Below are positions 21,907 to 34,644 of a stretch of 64,000 nt of DNA, in pieces. The stretch lies in NCBI GenBank assembly GCA_947652115.1, contig OX393565.1:17995690-18059689 (forward strand), given 5' to 3'. The position numbers and the translations under genes are program-made. The DNA comes from Blastomussa wellsi. Its lineage: Eukaryota > Cnidaria > Anthozoa > Scleractinia > Plerogyridae. Every line of letters begins with the position of its first letter. Within the stretch, counting starts at the first letter, position 1. The notes under the pieces were generated by a model. That model did not search any database. It was given only the letters and a program-made list of their open reading frames with translations, and was not told the origin of the DNA.

Positions 21907-22336
21907 ATGGCGCAGCGATACGAAAACGGGCTTCTCAATCCAGCGCTCTCCGCTAGTTCAATAAGCCTCGATCGCAGAAGCAACACAAGTTTAAACGCTC
22001 TTGGCAATAGATTATATGGCGAAGCCGAGCCGAACAACACTTACAATACGCTGCAACGAAATGCGAACAATGTAGTAAATCCGAGGCAGCGAAGGGGACG
22101 TGACGTTGTGTATGACAACGTTGGACCGGCCACGCAGCCCAAGAACACAAACGACACACGAAAGACGAACTCACAATCTACACATAAGCATGTAAGACAA
22201 AGAAGAAGAAGAGATGGCATAATTCGTGTTGTTTTGATGTTTCTAATTGTCTTTGTGGCTGCTATAGCATTGTTGCTTGCTATTCTGCTGATGATGGGAA
22301 AAGTCGGACCTAACTGTTCTTGCCGCGATTCTTCAG
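21907..22336 (+). CDS. Candidate alternative first exon: cytoplasmic tail and TM of a collagen membrane protein
   Basis: ATG at 21907 opens 143 codons ending at a TCA G|GTAAGC donor, phase 1. The protein begins with a polar tail, with tyrosine motifs YNTL (46-49) and YDNV (69-72). A basic cluster RQRRRRDG is followed by a transmembrane helix at about 105-130, so orientation is type II (N-terminus inside). It then reads MGKVGPNCSCRDSS. The same plan and phase are seen at 25118-25496 and 63101-63587, the first exons of the two collagen genes. No downstream collagen, stalk or cysteine-domain exons lie between 22.3 and 25.1 kb. The simplest reading is an alternative first exon splicing to 27360-27505 (the phases agree). 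The other option is a 5' remnant of a duplicated gene. Confidence 0.75.
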
Positions 22337-22977
22337 GTAAGCACCTTATTTCTATGTTATAATTTGGCTCGCTGTCTTTCAATAGGGAATCCTGAAATGC
22401 AAATGAGTACATTGATTTAAAAACTAGATTGAAAGTTGTACTTTTGGTGTTGTTTTTGCTCTTTCGACGAACACAACTGTATTGCAACTGGTTACAAAGG
22501 AAATTCAGCGAACAAATTGCTTGTGAAAGTCCCAGCAAATATTTATGACAGGTTTCATCATCGCAGTATTCAAGACTCTTCAGTGGTTATTCTGCACTTT
22601 CGATTTCCATAAAAAATATCGAAACAAAACATCCTTATACTGAAAAAGGCATATTGCTCTCAATAACCTGTTAGAAGATTTCTTTACCATCAATACAATT
22701 AGTTTTCATTTAGAAACTTGGCTAACCCGCCTTTAATTATTTTATTATATATTAAAGTCAAACACTTCATGGCAGACTGTGAGCCTACAAATCAAAAGTT
22801 CAAACATTGCTTCATTTTTACCTCACAAATGAAAACTAGAGTGCCAGAAAATTCCTTGCAAATTTTAAGAAAATGCTCTGAAAACCGGGCCAAAAGTGAG
22901 TTAATGTCGCGACGATACATTGCTCCATTTTCCCACAAGATTTTGATGTTTGAAAACATTATTGACGTCAGACACAA

Positions 22978-24015
22978 ATGATAGCAACAACAACAAAATT
23001 TTATTGGTTAGAAATATAAGTAATTACACTAGTTTCCCCCCGCAAATAGCTTACAAACTAATCGAGTCGGGGAGATCTAAAGACATTTTACAAATACAAG
23101 GTTTATCTATAGATGGACTAAACAGAGAAAACACTACTATACAATACATAGAATAGACTAACATAAAACAAAAACAAATATATTAAGATTACGAAAAGAG
23201 GCTGACCTAAAGTATTAAATAACTTAATAAGACTGGAGACTTCGACATAATCATCTTCAGACCGCAAGAAATTTAGTAACAATTCCTTTATCTTTTTACG
23301 AAAGGACGAACGTTTAAGTAGTTTAATCGAATAAGGAATAGAGTTCCAAATTTGGGCGCCGATTCTCGAGAAAAAGGCGTACATTTTATCGGTTCTAGAA
23401 AACTTAACGTAAAACGACTCGCTAGAGACAGATCTTGTTCTGTAGTTATGAATCTGACTTGTTTTAACGAACTGATTGAGTATACTAACTGGTGCTGTCT
23501 GTCTGTTGATATCATACAATAAATAGCTACAATCTCTGAAAAATAGGCTAGGTAGGGGAAGGCAATTCGATTTGAGAAAGAAGGGTACGGTGTGCTCCTT
23601 GGACTTACTGAAATAAATAAGACGTAAGGCCCGTTTTTGTAAATTTAAGATCTTTCTTTGAAATGTCAAGGCACAATTTCCCCAAGCACAAACACCATAA
23701 GTTAAGTAAGGGACGATTAGTGAGTTGTAAATTGAAAGTAAAACACGACGCGGGACGTAATGTCGAATCTTGGCTATAATTCCTATTGACTTGCTGATTT
23801 TGTGGCAGATAGATTCTATGTGATATTTCCATGAAAGATTTGAATCAATCATTAAGCCAACATATTTTGCATAGTCTTTCATTTCAAGGTTTGCGTAGGT
23901 ATTAGTCAGGGGGTCAAAAATTCTAATCCTTGGTATGAAAGACATATTCTTTTGCCGGGGACGAAAGATTACAAAGTTTGATTTTTTTTATGTTCAGAGA
24001 CAGTTTGTTGATCGC
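22978..24015 (-). mobile_element. 5'-truncated LINE (non-LTR) with C-terminal RT region
   Basis: A minus-strand frame (23118-23945) encodes KYVGLMIDSNLSWKYHI, PYLTYGVCAWGN and LQKRALRLIY, then RSVSSESFYVKFSRTDK. These are the thumb and C-terminal region of non-LTR reverse transcriptases of the Jockey/CR1-like kind. Similarity continues upstream past an A-run frameshift (SLNIKK, then NFVIFRPRQ) to about 24015, where the element is cut off. The 3' end is a TTG microsatellite tail near 22985-22998 on the minus strand. It lies between the two candidate first exons. Confidence 0.85.
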
Positions 24016-24497
24016 TGCTCTGACTTATAATTTACGTATTTTCTGCACTGGAAGTCCGTGACAGATAGTTCAGTGTATATTTTATGGCAGCCGAATTTGC
24101 ATATCTCAATAAACAGTGGCATGCTTTCGCATGATGCTTTGTCTAACAAAAAATCGTCAGTGAAACAAGGAGGTCGAAGTCTGTCGGGGACTCAGATGTT
24201 TTCTTTGTCCCACACTAGTGACAAATGAATACTTCATTTTTATCAAACTGAGCAGTCTTTTGATACGTGTGTAGACCGTTTTTTTTTTTTGCCGTAAAAA
24301 TGCATGTAAAAATTTTTCACATTTTGTAAGTTGCAAAACTAGCAAGTGGAATTCCGGTTCTAAATTGGACTAAGGTGACATTTTTTATAAGCTTCCCTTT
24401 GCAGTATCCATTAGTCTCCAAAAGTGAAACTGTTTATACATGCGATGACGAACAAGAGTTATTACGAGCATCATTTTCAATTTTGCAGCACATTTAT

Positions 24498-24752
24498 ACA
24501 CCCCTCTGTAACAGACACACTGAAACCCTACCCTGCGGAAATCTCCCTATGCCAGTACCCAGTGAATATTTTGATTTTACCCAGTGACTGTGCGTTGCGA
24601 CCCAGCGTATTTTGTTTGCAAAAAAACAATAATAAATAAGCAAAATAAAACAGAAAACGAGCGGACACAGTAGAAAATTGGCCAACCCGGTGACTTTTTC
24701 CACAAAACTGAGTGAGGGTAAAGATTCCACTGGGTCTGTTACAGAGGGGTGT
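24498..24752. mobile_element. MITE with 20-bp TIRs and 6-bp target duplication
   Basis: The ends are acacccctctgtaacagac and its perfect complement gtctgttacagaggggtgt. Both sides are flanked by atttat (24492-24497 and 24753-24758), a likely target-site duplication. There is no coding capacity. Confidence 0.8.
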
Positions 24753-25117
24753 ATTTATCAACGTCTTGCTTATTTAAAAAAAATCTCTATTGGAGTCGAA
24801 AATGTCAAAAATACATCCGAGTGAAAGCCCTGAGGCCAATTTCTTGTTTTGCATTCCTGTAACTCTATGGGCCAATCATCAATCAGCCATTTTGGTTGGT
24901 TTTGCATTGATTAGCTGTCCAATTACATACTCTTGATGCTTGTGTTACTGAATAAGCACAATAATATTAACACATGGATGGGATAAATACTTCGTTTTCC
25001 TTTCAAGATGGACTTATTGCAGGTAGCCAACATTTGAATGGATGATAATATTTCAAGTTGCATTTCCATCGACGCTCAATCTTCGTTAAAACCAAGTTCT
25101 GAGTTCTCGTGAGGGTA

Positions 25118-25496
25118 ATGGCTGATCTCTCTCAGTTATCAACCGAAGACAATCGTGAATCGAAAGTGTATGAACCGTGCAATATCAGACCGCGTCTTGG
25201 CTCTGATTCTTCGTATGTTGTCCTTCGAGAAACAGCGAAACTCCAAAAAGGAGTTCGAAAGAAGAAAGAACGGCAGAAAACTTTAAAGGTTCAAGAAAAG
25301 CCCTTCAAAGAAAACAGACCCGGAAAACCGAACCCTGGTCACCTCCAAAACAAACAGGAATGTTCCGGTGGACTGTGTATTCATCGCTTGCTCCAGTTTC
25401 TGGTTTTTTTCTTCTCGGTTTGCGCCTTAACCTTGGTAATTCTAATGACCCTTGGAATATTGGGTCCAGATCGCTGTCCTGCTTGTAAAAACACGG
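25118..25496 (+). CDS. Collagen/six-cysteine type II membrane protein (gene 1), exon 1
   Basis: ATG at 25118 opens 126 codons to an ACG G|GTAAGA donor, phase 1. With exons 27360-27505, 32674-32796, 33232-33318, 33640-33726, 35363-35719 and 36735-36920 it makes 454 residues. Order: cytoplasmic tail (1-90), with YVVL at 33-36 and a lysine/arginine-rich stretch at 44-70; transmembrane helix (91-115); CPAC just outside the membrane (120-123); stalk (127-282); 29 Gly-X-Y triplets (283-369); six-cysteine domain (370-454). The protein is a type II membrane protein that probably trimerises through its collagen part, in general form like MARCO, scavenger receptor A or gliomedin. The C-terminal domain is none of the SRCR, C-lectin, fibrinogen or olfactomedin types. 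Role unknown; cell-surface recognition or adhesion is an inference from architecture. Confidence 0.85.
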
Positions 25497-27359
25497 GTAA
25501 GATGATTGTTCTGCTGATAATTTTGCCACGCCTGCGATACCAATACAAACCTCCAAGCCCCGTTAGAGGGGCTTTGAGAGCTTTGCAGCTCTTTAAAAAC
25601 ACACGCTTAACCTACCCCGATTTGCTTATACTTTTTAAAACAAGACGCAGATGTTGCCGCCTACTATACGCACCTACTATAAACAGATTTGATGCGAACT
25701 TGCTCTGTGAGCAATGTACTTTCTGTGAGGAAATAGCTTGGACGCGCTTCGAAGCGCGTGTTTGATTTTCTACACGTACTTGCTCATATAATGCCAGAAG
25801 GAAGTTTATACGATCTTCTTTAAGTTTTACTAAGTGTGAGCTTTTCTCATTCAAAATTAAGATCATTCAGCATTGTCTGAATAAGCGTTGAAACAGTGGA
25901 CACTTTAGCTGAGACCAATTCGTAAGTTTTAATTTACGTAAGCTAGGACAGACCTCACGGATTGCAATCAACCTGGCAAGATTTCGACATTTTGTAAGTA
26001 AATACGCTGAAGTAATTGGTTTGCCAATACAGACTGTTGAAACCGATCTAGCAGGCAGGACGGAATTTGCAACAACGGCCGAATTTAATTATCTGGGCTT
26101 CGCACAATTTCAGCATCCCGATACCAGTTCCGCGAGCGAGAAAGGGAAAATCTTGCAATGAGTCCTAAACTGAGGTTTGTATACATTACGGAGCTGAAAC
26201 CAGGTTTAATACTTTTCTAAATATATTGCATTGTTCGCAAAACGCAGAGCAAGCGCAACAGGGAATGGTCGAACCTATAAATACACAAAGAACAAAATCC
26301 ATCGATCGCATTCAATAAGTGGATTTAGTAAATGCGGCTATGTTTATCTCAGAAGCACACCATATTATAAAAGACGCAAAGCCTTAGCTTTAATCCTTAT
26401 AAATTCCCAAATAATTTGCTTTACTTTACTGTTTTGGCACTCCAAAACTAACTTGATACGTAAGTTAATGACGTCACAAGTAGATTGTTTTGACAGATTG
26501 ATATTTGGTAAGCCGCGCCTATGCATAAACATGGACAACATGCAGACGAAAATTTTCTTTGATCAAAACGTGGAAAGCCTATGATGAATCGTGTGTTATG
26601 CTAGGTGGCAAATAGCTAGATGGTGATTTGATTTTTGGAGATAAAATCACGGTGTTTCAATCCTTGGAGAGGTCGCGCATGCTTGACAAAAATTTAACCA
26701 TATATCAAGCGGGTTGATACGTTGTTCATGAATTATGGACCACACTTAGAATATGTTACATTCACGTGAAACTAGCAGGTAATGATAATAAGTATTAGTT
26801 GGCTTAGAATAAGAGCTAAGTTTTCTTATGAAGCAAAAAAAAAATAAATGTCTTTTAGTGGTTCGCATTTCTGTTCTTTTTAAAAATTGTGTACAGCCTA
26901 CGAGGTCGCCCTTTATGCTTACCTTGTATTAAAACCATGTAAAAAAAACACTTTAGTGCCAAACAGAGTACACTAATATAACGCAACAACATAGACTTTA
27001 CTTCGAACTCTCTCTCGCTCGCCGAGCAGTACACGTGTGTTCCCAGCTATCATGCAATACATGTAATAAAGGAAACCCCCTCTAAGGGAGTCTTGGAACT
27101 AATGTCACACAACTAATGTCACACAACAGACTTGGGACGCCACAACACTATTGAGTAAAGCGGAATTTTGTTTAACCTTAAAATAAGATAAACGAAAAGT
27201 CGTTTGTTTTATTTCGTCTGGCGTAAGAACACATCAATTTTTATTACTGATTCATTGATGAACCTTTTCAAGGTTTTAGGGTGCTAAAACAACAGGCAAA
27301 TGTACAAAGCAGTTGCCCTAATTTGGCATTACTGAAGGGTAAATGTTTTAATTATTAAG

Positions 27360-27505
27360 GTACTTCACCCAACACCGGTCGTACCATACAAACAAGAGAG
27401 AACAACTCATCTCAACCAGCGAACACATTTGACATGGACCTGACTCCATTTTACGACGTTTTGGGGGAGCTTCAAGCCAACCTTTCTTCTCTGCAAGCGG
27501 AAGCG
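27360..27505 (+). CDS. Collagen membrane protein gene 1, exon 2 (stalk)
   Basis: A rather weak acceptor (ATTATTAAG) and a GCG|GTAAGA donor bound 146 nt. It enters in phase 1 and leaves in phase 0. The peptide has an Asn/Thr-rich linker with one NNSS glycosylation site, followed by a helical segment (FYDVLGELQANLSSLQAEA). The exon length, phase and helix at the end match exon 2 of the minus-strand paralogue (59753-59889). Confidence 0.85.
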
Positions 27506-27602
27506 GTAAGATTTTCAACTCCTCTTTAAATTAAATCAACAATTATGAACAATTATGATCAAAACTCGACGTTTGTGGAGCTACTGGCCGCTTCTCTGTC
27601 GT

Positions 27603-27780
27603 CTAGACGCCTTTAACGTCTGAGACGTTAAAGTTGAACGTTCGACGCTCTTACGAAAAGACGTTAAAGCCATCAGACGTTAAAGGCGTCAGTCTTATTT
27701 ACCATTTTTATACTAGACGTTAAAGTCGTCTCGAGACAGCTTTAATGTCTCAGACGGCTTTAACGTCTCTAGCATAAAAA
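27603..27780. repeat. Cluster of GACGTTAAAG words in both orientations
   Basis: At least eight copies of gacgttaaag or its complement (some with one change) lie in about 180 bp, arranged as several overlapping palindromes. The largest is framed by atttttatactagacgttaaag and ctttaacgtctctagcataaa. It lies in intron 2 of gene 1. Confidence 0.75.
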
Positions 27781-28539
27781 CGGCCATTGACCTTACCCCC
27801 CCCCCCCTCCCCCCCTTCTTTGGCATTGACGTTTGTGGTAGTCAAAAATGCCGAGGTTCCACAGTACTTGATCGATATGAACCGTATTCTTTCCAAACGC
27901 CATACTTAATACGTTTGACTAGGGCCTCAAAATTGGAAAACTGATTATCGAAATGCTTATGGTAAGAACCAATACACATATCGATGTACATGTATATATT
28001 TTTTATTACATGAGGAGGTACATATAATCAATACTAAAATATACAGTATAACGTACATGCGAAATCATTACAAAGACTTCATATTTATATAGTCAACGTG
28101 GAAAGCTCCGACCACCTAGATGCATGTACGTTTGGATATTGTATCCTATGTTTCCCTCTGTGGCCTTTTTTAATTAATTATCTTTTTATTTTATTTATAA
28201 TACAATTTTTAATACATACTAAAAATACTATTTCTACTTTAACAGTGACTATACTTACACAAATATTGACATTTCAAAAACATTTTTAAAAATAATATTT
28301 CTACTTTAACAGTGACTTTACTTACACAAATATTTACAACATTTACAAAAAACATACAGTACTGTGTTTGCAGTATATTACTTACAGTTACTTAAAGGGG
28401 CAGTATCACGTTACTTTCGGTAACACATCGAAAATCCATGGGACGCTTTTCGGTTTATGGAAGCTGCAGGATACTGATAAAAAATCCTTTGAAAGACTAT
28501 TGTAATTTATAGAAACTGTTTATAGATGCTTTTGCGGGC

Positions 28540-31500
28540 GGATGGCAAGTTATCTACAACTTAACATGCCGTGGCAAACGAGGACACACTGTTGCTCCTT
28601 TTGAGCAAACTGGGAAACAATTTTTGCAAACACAATATGTTTCTGTTGCGCAGACGGGCAGACAGGGAAACATTTCTGTCTGCAAGGTTTCTTCAGTTGC
28701 CATGGCCTTTAGGATGGTCATCTACATAGGTGAGAGTACTTCTGCAGGCCTCCTATCCCCCCCCCCCCCCCCGCCCACTCCCAGCCTGTAGTGACTTCGG
28801 TTATAATTATACTATTTGCTTTGCCAAATATGAGAAGACAGAAACTTTAGATATTTTGCTTACTGTTTTACTTGACTTTCTTAAATAGTTTTTTAATGCC
28901 CAATACACAACTTTGATTTCCAAGTGTAATATGTTTTGTTTAGGGTAGAGACTAGAGGGCTTTTCCCGATCTAAGCAGTGTATATGTGCACTTGTATTTC
29001 ATTCCGGACACAAAAACGTAAAGACGCCACTTTCTCAACAGCACAATTTCAAGTATATTTATCTTCCTCCTGATACTACAGTGACGTCTTCCACGGCAAG
29101 ATAAAAATCGTTTCTCAGAAGCTTTAGTCAAGCTTTTTAACTTTAACCTTGGTTTTGACGTCAATCTTAGTTTATTTTAATTGCCATAAGGCATGTAAGC
29201 AGCAAACCATTCTTGTTCCCAGAGCCCTCGTTTCTTTGTCGTCCCGGGGACGAGGATGGCAGCAAACGTGATTGTCAATGTTTGCAAATTGATACTTTTG
29301 TTTTTCTCTCGCAAACGTATGTAACATGACACTTTTGATTCTCGAAAACATATCAAAAGATGTGTTTCTCTTTTTCACGGCCGAAAATAACGGATAGAAC
29401 GTTAAATATCTGATGTAAAAATTGAAAGAGAAAAAGTTTCGTTTCATTCATTCATTCCGCCAATCTGTTAAAACCACTTAAAATTTTCTTTATATACAAG
29501 GATGTCGATTTATCTAGAAAGCGTTTTAACGAAAAGTATTGAAGGTAAACAGCTTTTCTTGACCGAGAGTTTCCAGCACCGGTGAACACTAAATACCTCA
29601 AACAATAATTAAATTTATTTGCGGTTTTCGGAAGGAACCACGGAGCAATATCTGGGAACTTTCCTTGCTTCAAACTTGAAAAAAGTCTTATCCAAACATC
29701 AATGTTTTGACTCTTCTTTTTCAGTGAACTTTCCATTAATGCATAAGATTAAACCCTAGCAGAGACTTTGCTGTAACGCAAGTTCTGGAGGCGCTTGGCA
29801 GTGTGCAAAAATACCTTCAAATTTAGCAAGTTTACCGTACTGTGACAAAGTCGGGGGAAAGCTTGAACAACGTTTACACGTGTGTCCATTAAAAGGAGAA
29901 ACAGACAAGACGCTGGAGAGAAATAATACGCTTCTCCTTATTTGAAACCTGAAAAACACATTATTTTCAAAACTGCAGAAAAACTCTCAAATACACAGGC
30001 TTGGGTTATTCCACACAAAAGATACGCAACCACAATACTAAACATGATAATAGTGTCAACACCCAAAATAAGTCAAAATATTTCCCCTATCGGACTAAAA
30101 TCAGAGTGTATTAAAACGAACGCGCCTTACACGTTGTGTTCTACAGCAAGGAAGAATACAAGACGTTCTAGTGTAATTCCGTATTTGCGTACTTTAACTT
30201 CCAGTTGTAGTGTGCAGTAAAGTAACACAAACTAATCTTCTGCGCATGCGTTGGGAACTGTTTAGATAGTACCACAAGGCGGGTGTGGTGTTCTCTGAAA
30301 CATATATATATATACCGTTTGGTGTTCAAGGAACAGTAGTGCAGATACCACCGTTTTACGTGGTACAGTGCGCACAGGTTCCTACTAGCCCCCACCCCCT
30401 CCGCAAGACTAATTAATTAATTGGTATTAATTAATTAAACAAACATTCAAGTTTACACATTAGTGCTATATTGCTTTAGTACCATAGTTCCTCAGTGGTT
30501 AGAAGAGGGCAGCCCACAACACATCATCAAATAGTGCACTCTGCACTAAAAAGGAAAGATTACGGTAAAATAGTGAGACAATCTCAGATAGTGCAGGGTG
30601 TTATTGACACATATTGTTGCAATGTTGCTCCTTACGAGAAAACTGGGAAACATTTTTTGCAAACACAAAATGTTTTTGAAACAAAAAACAGAAACATTTT
30701 TTGCGTTCTCGGGCAAAGAGGGAAACAATTTTGCCCGAAAAATGTTTCTTCATCTGGAAGGTCATCTACATAGGTCACAGTGTCCACTCCGAGCCTGTAT
30801 TGACTTTGCTTTAATATAATTATCAACTATTTCCTTGCCAAATATGGGCAGACAGAAACTTTGATTAAGAATGTTTTGCTTTTAGCTCAGTAACATGATA
30901 CTTTTGATTTCTCGAAAACATGTTTAATAAGATGTGTTTCTTTTTTTTTTCAAGACCGAAGATAACTGTAGAACGATAAATAATACACATGATGAAAAAG
31001 TTAAAAGAGAAAAGATTTTGTTTCATTCAAAAAGCAATTTTTCAGCAAGAACTAACTTAATTATCGAATAGACACGGAATAGTACGTTCTTCTGTTGTCG
31101 CCATCGCTATCTTATTTAATTTGAAAACAAATATTTTATTTACATACAATTATATCAACTTATCTAGGAAACGTTTCATACAAAAGTATTGAAGGTAAAC
31201 AGCTTTGCTTTTCCCACACTGGTGAAAACAAAATGCCTCAGGTACTAATTAAATTTATTTGCGGTTTCGGAAGGCGCCACGGAGTCTGCAGCAATATTTG
31301 GGAAGCTTCCTTACTTCAAACTTGAAAAAATATTTTCCAAGCATCAATATTTTCACCCTCCTTTTTCAGTGGACTACCCATTATTGCCAAAGATTAAACC
31401 TTGGTAGAGGCTTAAGCGGTAACTAAAGTTCTGGAGGCGCCAGACAGTGTGCAACAATACCTTCAAATTTAAAAAGTTTACCGTAAAGCTACAAAGTCTG

Positions 31501-32430
31501 CGGAAAGCTTGAACTTTAAACTTAGAACGTTTGGGGCTCTTCTTCGTGTCCATTAAAGAGAGAAATAGACAAGCCGCTGGAGAATAGAAATACGTTTCTT
31601 TTCTTTATTTGAACCCTGACAAGTACATTACAACTGAAGTTTCAAAACTGCAGAAAAAACTCTCTTTACACAAGCTTGGGTTATTCGACGCAGAAGATAC
31701 GCAGTCACAATACTGAACTTTGGACTTAATGGGGAAAGTGTCGATACCTGAAATAAGTTAAAATACCCCCATCCCCAACTAAAATTCGAGTGTATTAAAA
31801 CAAATGGCTTTACATGTTGTTCTACGGTAAGGAAGAGCCCAAGACATTCTTGTGCAATCCCGTATTTATGTACTTTATCTTCCATCTTGTAGTGTTTCAT
31901 TCTCGTCCGCAGAGGCCGCGATTCGTTTGGTCAGCACCAAGGAATCGAGACCTCTGGCCGCAACCAAATTGAGAGCATGCGTAGAGAACTCGTTTTGTAG
32001 CTTTCAGCCAATCAGATTTTATTTTGTGCATGCGCAGAGTGACGGGAAGTCCGTGAATCGCGGACTTACGGTGCTGGACCTCCCCAGATGTCGCGATTCT
32101 TGGTGCTGACCAAAAGGATCGCGGCCTCTGGGGACGAGAATGGAAGTGTTAAGTATGGCAACGCAAACTAATCTTCTGCGCATGCGCTTGCATTGGGAGC
32201 AAATCGCTTTGGTCATGAAAGGATAGTACCACAAGGAGGGTATGATGTTTTCTGAACCATATATATACCTTGTGATAAACATTAAAGTTTACGCATTACA
32301 TTGGCATTAGCGCCTTAGTTTCATAGCGCCTTAGTTCCATAGCTCCTTAACTCCTTAGCGACTTATCGGTTCAGAAGAGGGCAGCCCACAACACATCATC
32401 CCAATAGTGCACTCTGCACTAAAAATGAAA
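28540..32430. repeat. Tandem segmental duplication, two diverged units of about 1.9 kb
   Basis: Unit 1 (about 28540-30575) and unit 2 (about 30590-32430) share collinear blocks. Examples: tgctcctt with actgggaaaca; cttttgattctcgaaaaca; agtattgaaggtaaacagct; aattaaatttatttgcggtt; aaagcttgaac; a block with agaagagggcagcccacaac and atagtgcactctgcacta at both ends. The units differ by many substitutions and indels. Unit 2 also has a MITE (31898-32142). No exon of the host gene is in either unit. All lies within intron 2 of gene 1. Confidence 0.85.
31898..32142. mobile_element. MITE in duplication unit 2
   Basis: The ends are cattctcgtccgcagaggcc and the complement of ggcctctggggacgagaatg; the arms continue for about 50 bp (gatcs, ttggtcagcaccaag, aatcg). 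It has no clear counterpart at the matching place in unit 1, so it inserted after the duplication or was lost there. Confidence 0.75.
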
Positions 32431-32673
32431 CAGATCGAAATACATATAAAGAGTGAGAGATAAAGTAAATTTTTGAGGACGTTTGTGGTCTTCATTTAAG
32501 ACCCGCATTTAGAGGCCAAGACTAATTGCTGCTATGAGAATTCACATGAATGGAACTGACAAATTATGAAAAACATTAATTGAAAACTGAATTCTTAGGT
32601 TTTTCAATGTACTGTAATTAGAAGTATAAACTGTTATTGCAGACTCTGCTCTTAATTTGGGTTTATTTTGCAG

Positions 32674-32796
32674 GAATCATTATTAAAAGACTCAGGAAGG
32701 AACAAAGACGCCCTCATGGCAGTCAAAACGGAATTTAACTCCACAAAAGACGCAATCATTCTTTTTTCTGATCAATTCTACGCTGTTGTCGACCAT
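32674..32796 (+). CDS. Collagen membrane protein gene 1, exon 3 (stalk)
   Basis: Acceptor TTTTGCAG and donor CAT|GTAAGC bound 41 codons, phase 0 at both ends. The peptide is helical and charged (NKDALMAVKTEFNSTKDAI). The paralogue exon 59356-59478 also has exactly 41 codons with the same phases. Confidence 0.9.
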
Positions 32797-33231
32797 GTAA
32801 GCTAGTAGTCATTAGAGTTTATTGAAGGGAAATGGCCATAATTTAAGGGAATTCCGCCCTGATTCTGGATGATCTTACCCGAATGATGTGTGTGTCTATC
32901 GGATAGACTCCTGAATCCGCAAACGACCCTTTGCAAAAAATACACCTACTCTTTTTTGCTAAAAAAAGCTTTAAGCTTGTCAGTGGATGCAACTGGTGAG
33001 TGACCAGCTAAATTATCACAACTATCGAGCAGTTCTTTCTAATAGAGTCGTTTATTATGTTGCAGCGGGATTTTTTTTAAACCATCAGCATGTGTGATCA
33101 ATTATTTATTGAAGCCACACAAGGCATTTACCTTCCAGCATATTCTCTTGGTGCGAATTAATACAGTTTCAGGCTCTTCAGAATTGCTAATTATTCATCA
33201 ATTAACTTACAGTTAATTTGTCTTTTTGCAG

Positions 33232-33318
33232 ATTAATAATTCTGTACAGCAGTTTAACCCTGATCATGGTCCCATCTTCACTCGGCTCCAGGCCTTGAAC
33301 TCAACGCTTACCAACGAG
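33232..33318 (+). CDS. Collagen membrane protein gene 1, exon 4 (stalk)
   Basis: Acceptor CTTTTTGCAG and donor GAG|GTGATA bound 29 codons, phase 0. It contains two NxS/T sites (NNS, NST) and a helix-like ending (RLQALNSTLTNE), consistent with an extracellular stalk before the collagen domain. Confidence 0.85.
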
Positions 33319-33639
33319 GTGATAATTACGTTAGAGAACAAGCTGAATGTTGACATAGATAACTTGCTTTTCCCGCTGTGAAGCAGCGTCTTGTAGTAAG
33401 GTGAAGAAAAGTTGATGCAAACCCGGGACAGTTCAGTTCTTATTGTCCATAAAGGTCGAGAAACGAAAGGCGACAGGCGACACGGGAGAACAAAACGCTG
33501 CAACAAATTGCCTCGTGTTACTAGATGAATTTTTGTCACTGTGGCAGAATATTCTCAATTCTGAAAGGAAAGGTAGAGCGAATTATCTTTTTATCACCTA
33601 ATTTTGTACATGATTGCTTTATTTCTCTTATTTTTTCAG

Positions 33640-33726
33640 ATGGCTGAAATCAAACGAACCTCAGACGAATACAATGACGCCCTCGACAAAGCAATTAATG
33701 CTATGAATAAGACTATTGCTGAACAG
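33640..33726 (+). CDS. Collagen membrane protein gene 1, exon 5 (stalk)
   Basis: Acceptor ATTTTTTCAG and donor CAG|GTGGGA bound 29 codons, phase 0. The peptide (MAEIKRTSDEYNDALDKA, then INAMNKTIAEQ) has heptad-like hydrophobic spacing and one NKT site. The Met at its start is internal. Confidence 0.9.
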
Positions 33727-34644
33727 GTGGGAATAAACCCTGGTCTATTGGGAGTTAACGTAAATGATTCGACATCTTTCATTGCTCAGCTTTTCCATAC
33801 ACTAGAGGCCAAAGTTGTCCTGGCAGGTGGCGTTCTTTCAGAGCCGGCTTACGAGTAGTTTTAACGTTTATGAACAAATGTTGCATTAAGTTGAACAGTT
33901 TTAGGGCGAAATGTAATACATCTGTATACTCTCCCAGTTCACGATTAATTTTCATTCATGATTTGATTAACAAATTTGGATCAAGTAACCCTCGGATTTA
34001 TTCCAAATTTGGCCTCGTGCCTGCATGGGAAACTATCAAAGACAGCTCCTGGAAGTTTTCGTATTGCCATTTTTGAGTTGCTTTCTATCACTTTCTCAAA
34101 ACGAGTCTTGGTGCACATCCTTTCATATGGAAATGCTTTTATTTTCAGGAGAAAAGACGTGCGAGTAAAACTCCTTTCCATATAAATGGTTGTGCATTGA
34201 GCATCATGCAGCTATTGCACATGCAAACAGCCATTTTCGAGTTTCCTCTTGCTCCAGTTTGAAACCAAGGCTGTGCACACACTCGGTGCCATGACAGCGT
34301 GCACGAGTAAAATTTTCGCTTGGCACTAACGCTGCGCGAAAAGCCAAATATTCGGGCCAGAATTCGCTCGAATACGACTCGACATACGCCTCGTATACTG
34401 AAATTTTCCGACGTATTCTAGTACTCCTGATTCGAAATACACCTGGGATATCCTATTAGGATCCGGCCTGTTTTTCCATATTCAAATTGAACACTACGGG
34501 TGTGCATCACGTATTCAATATTGAATACTCGTGAATACACCAGGGGCACTTCGCGTATTCAAATCGAATACTCTTGAATACTCCAGGTGTACTTCACGTA
34601 TAGCGTACGCCTTGAATACTCTAGGATTCTATGGCATCACATAT

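Noticed and set aside
22041..22538. 165-codon minus-strand open frame
   Set aside because: Antisense shadow of the first exon at 21907.
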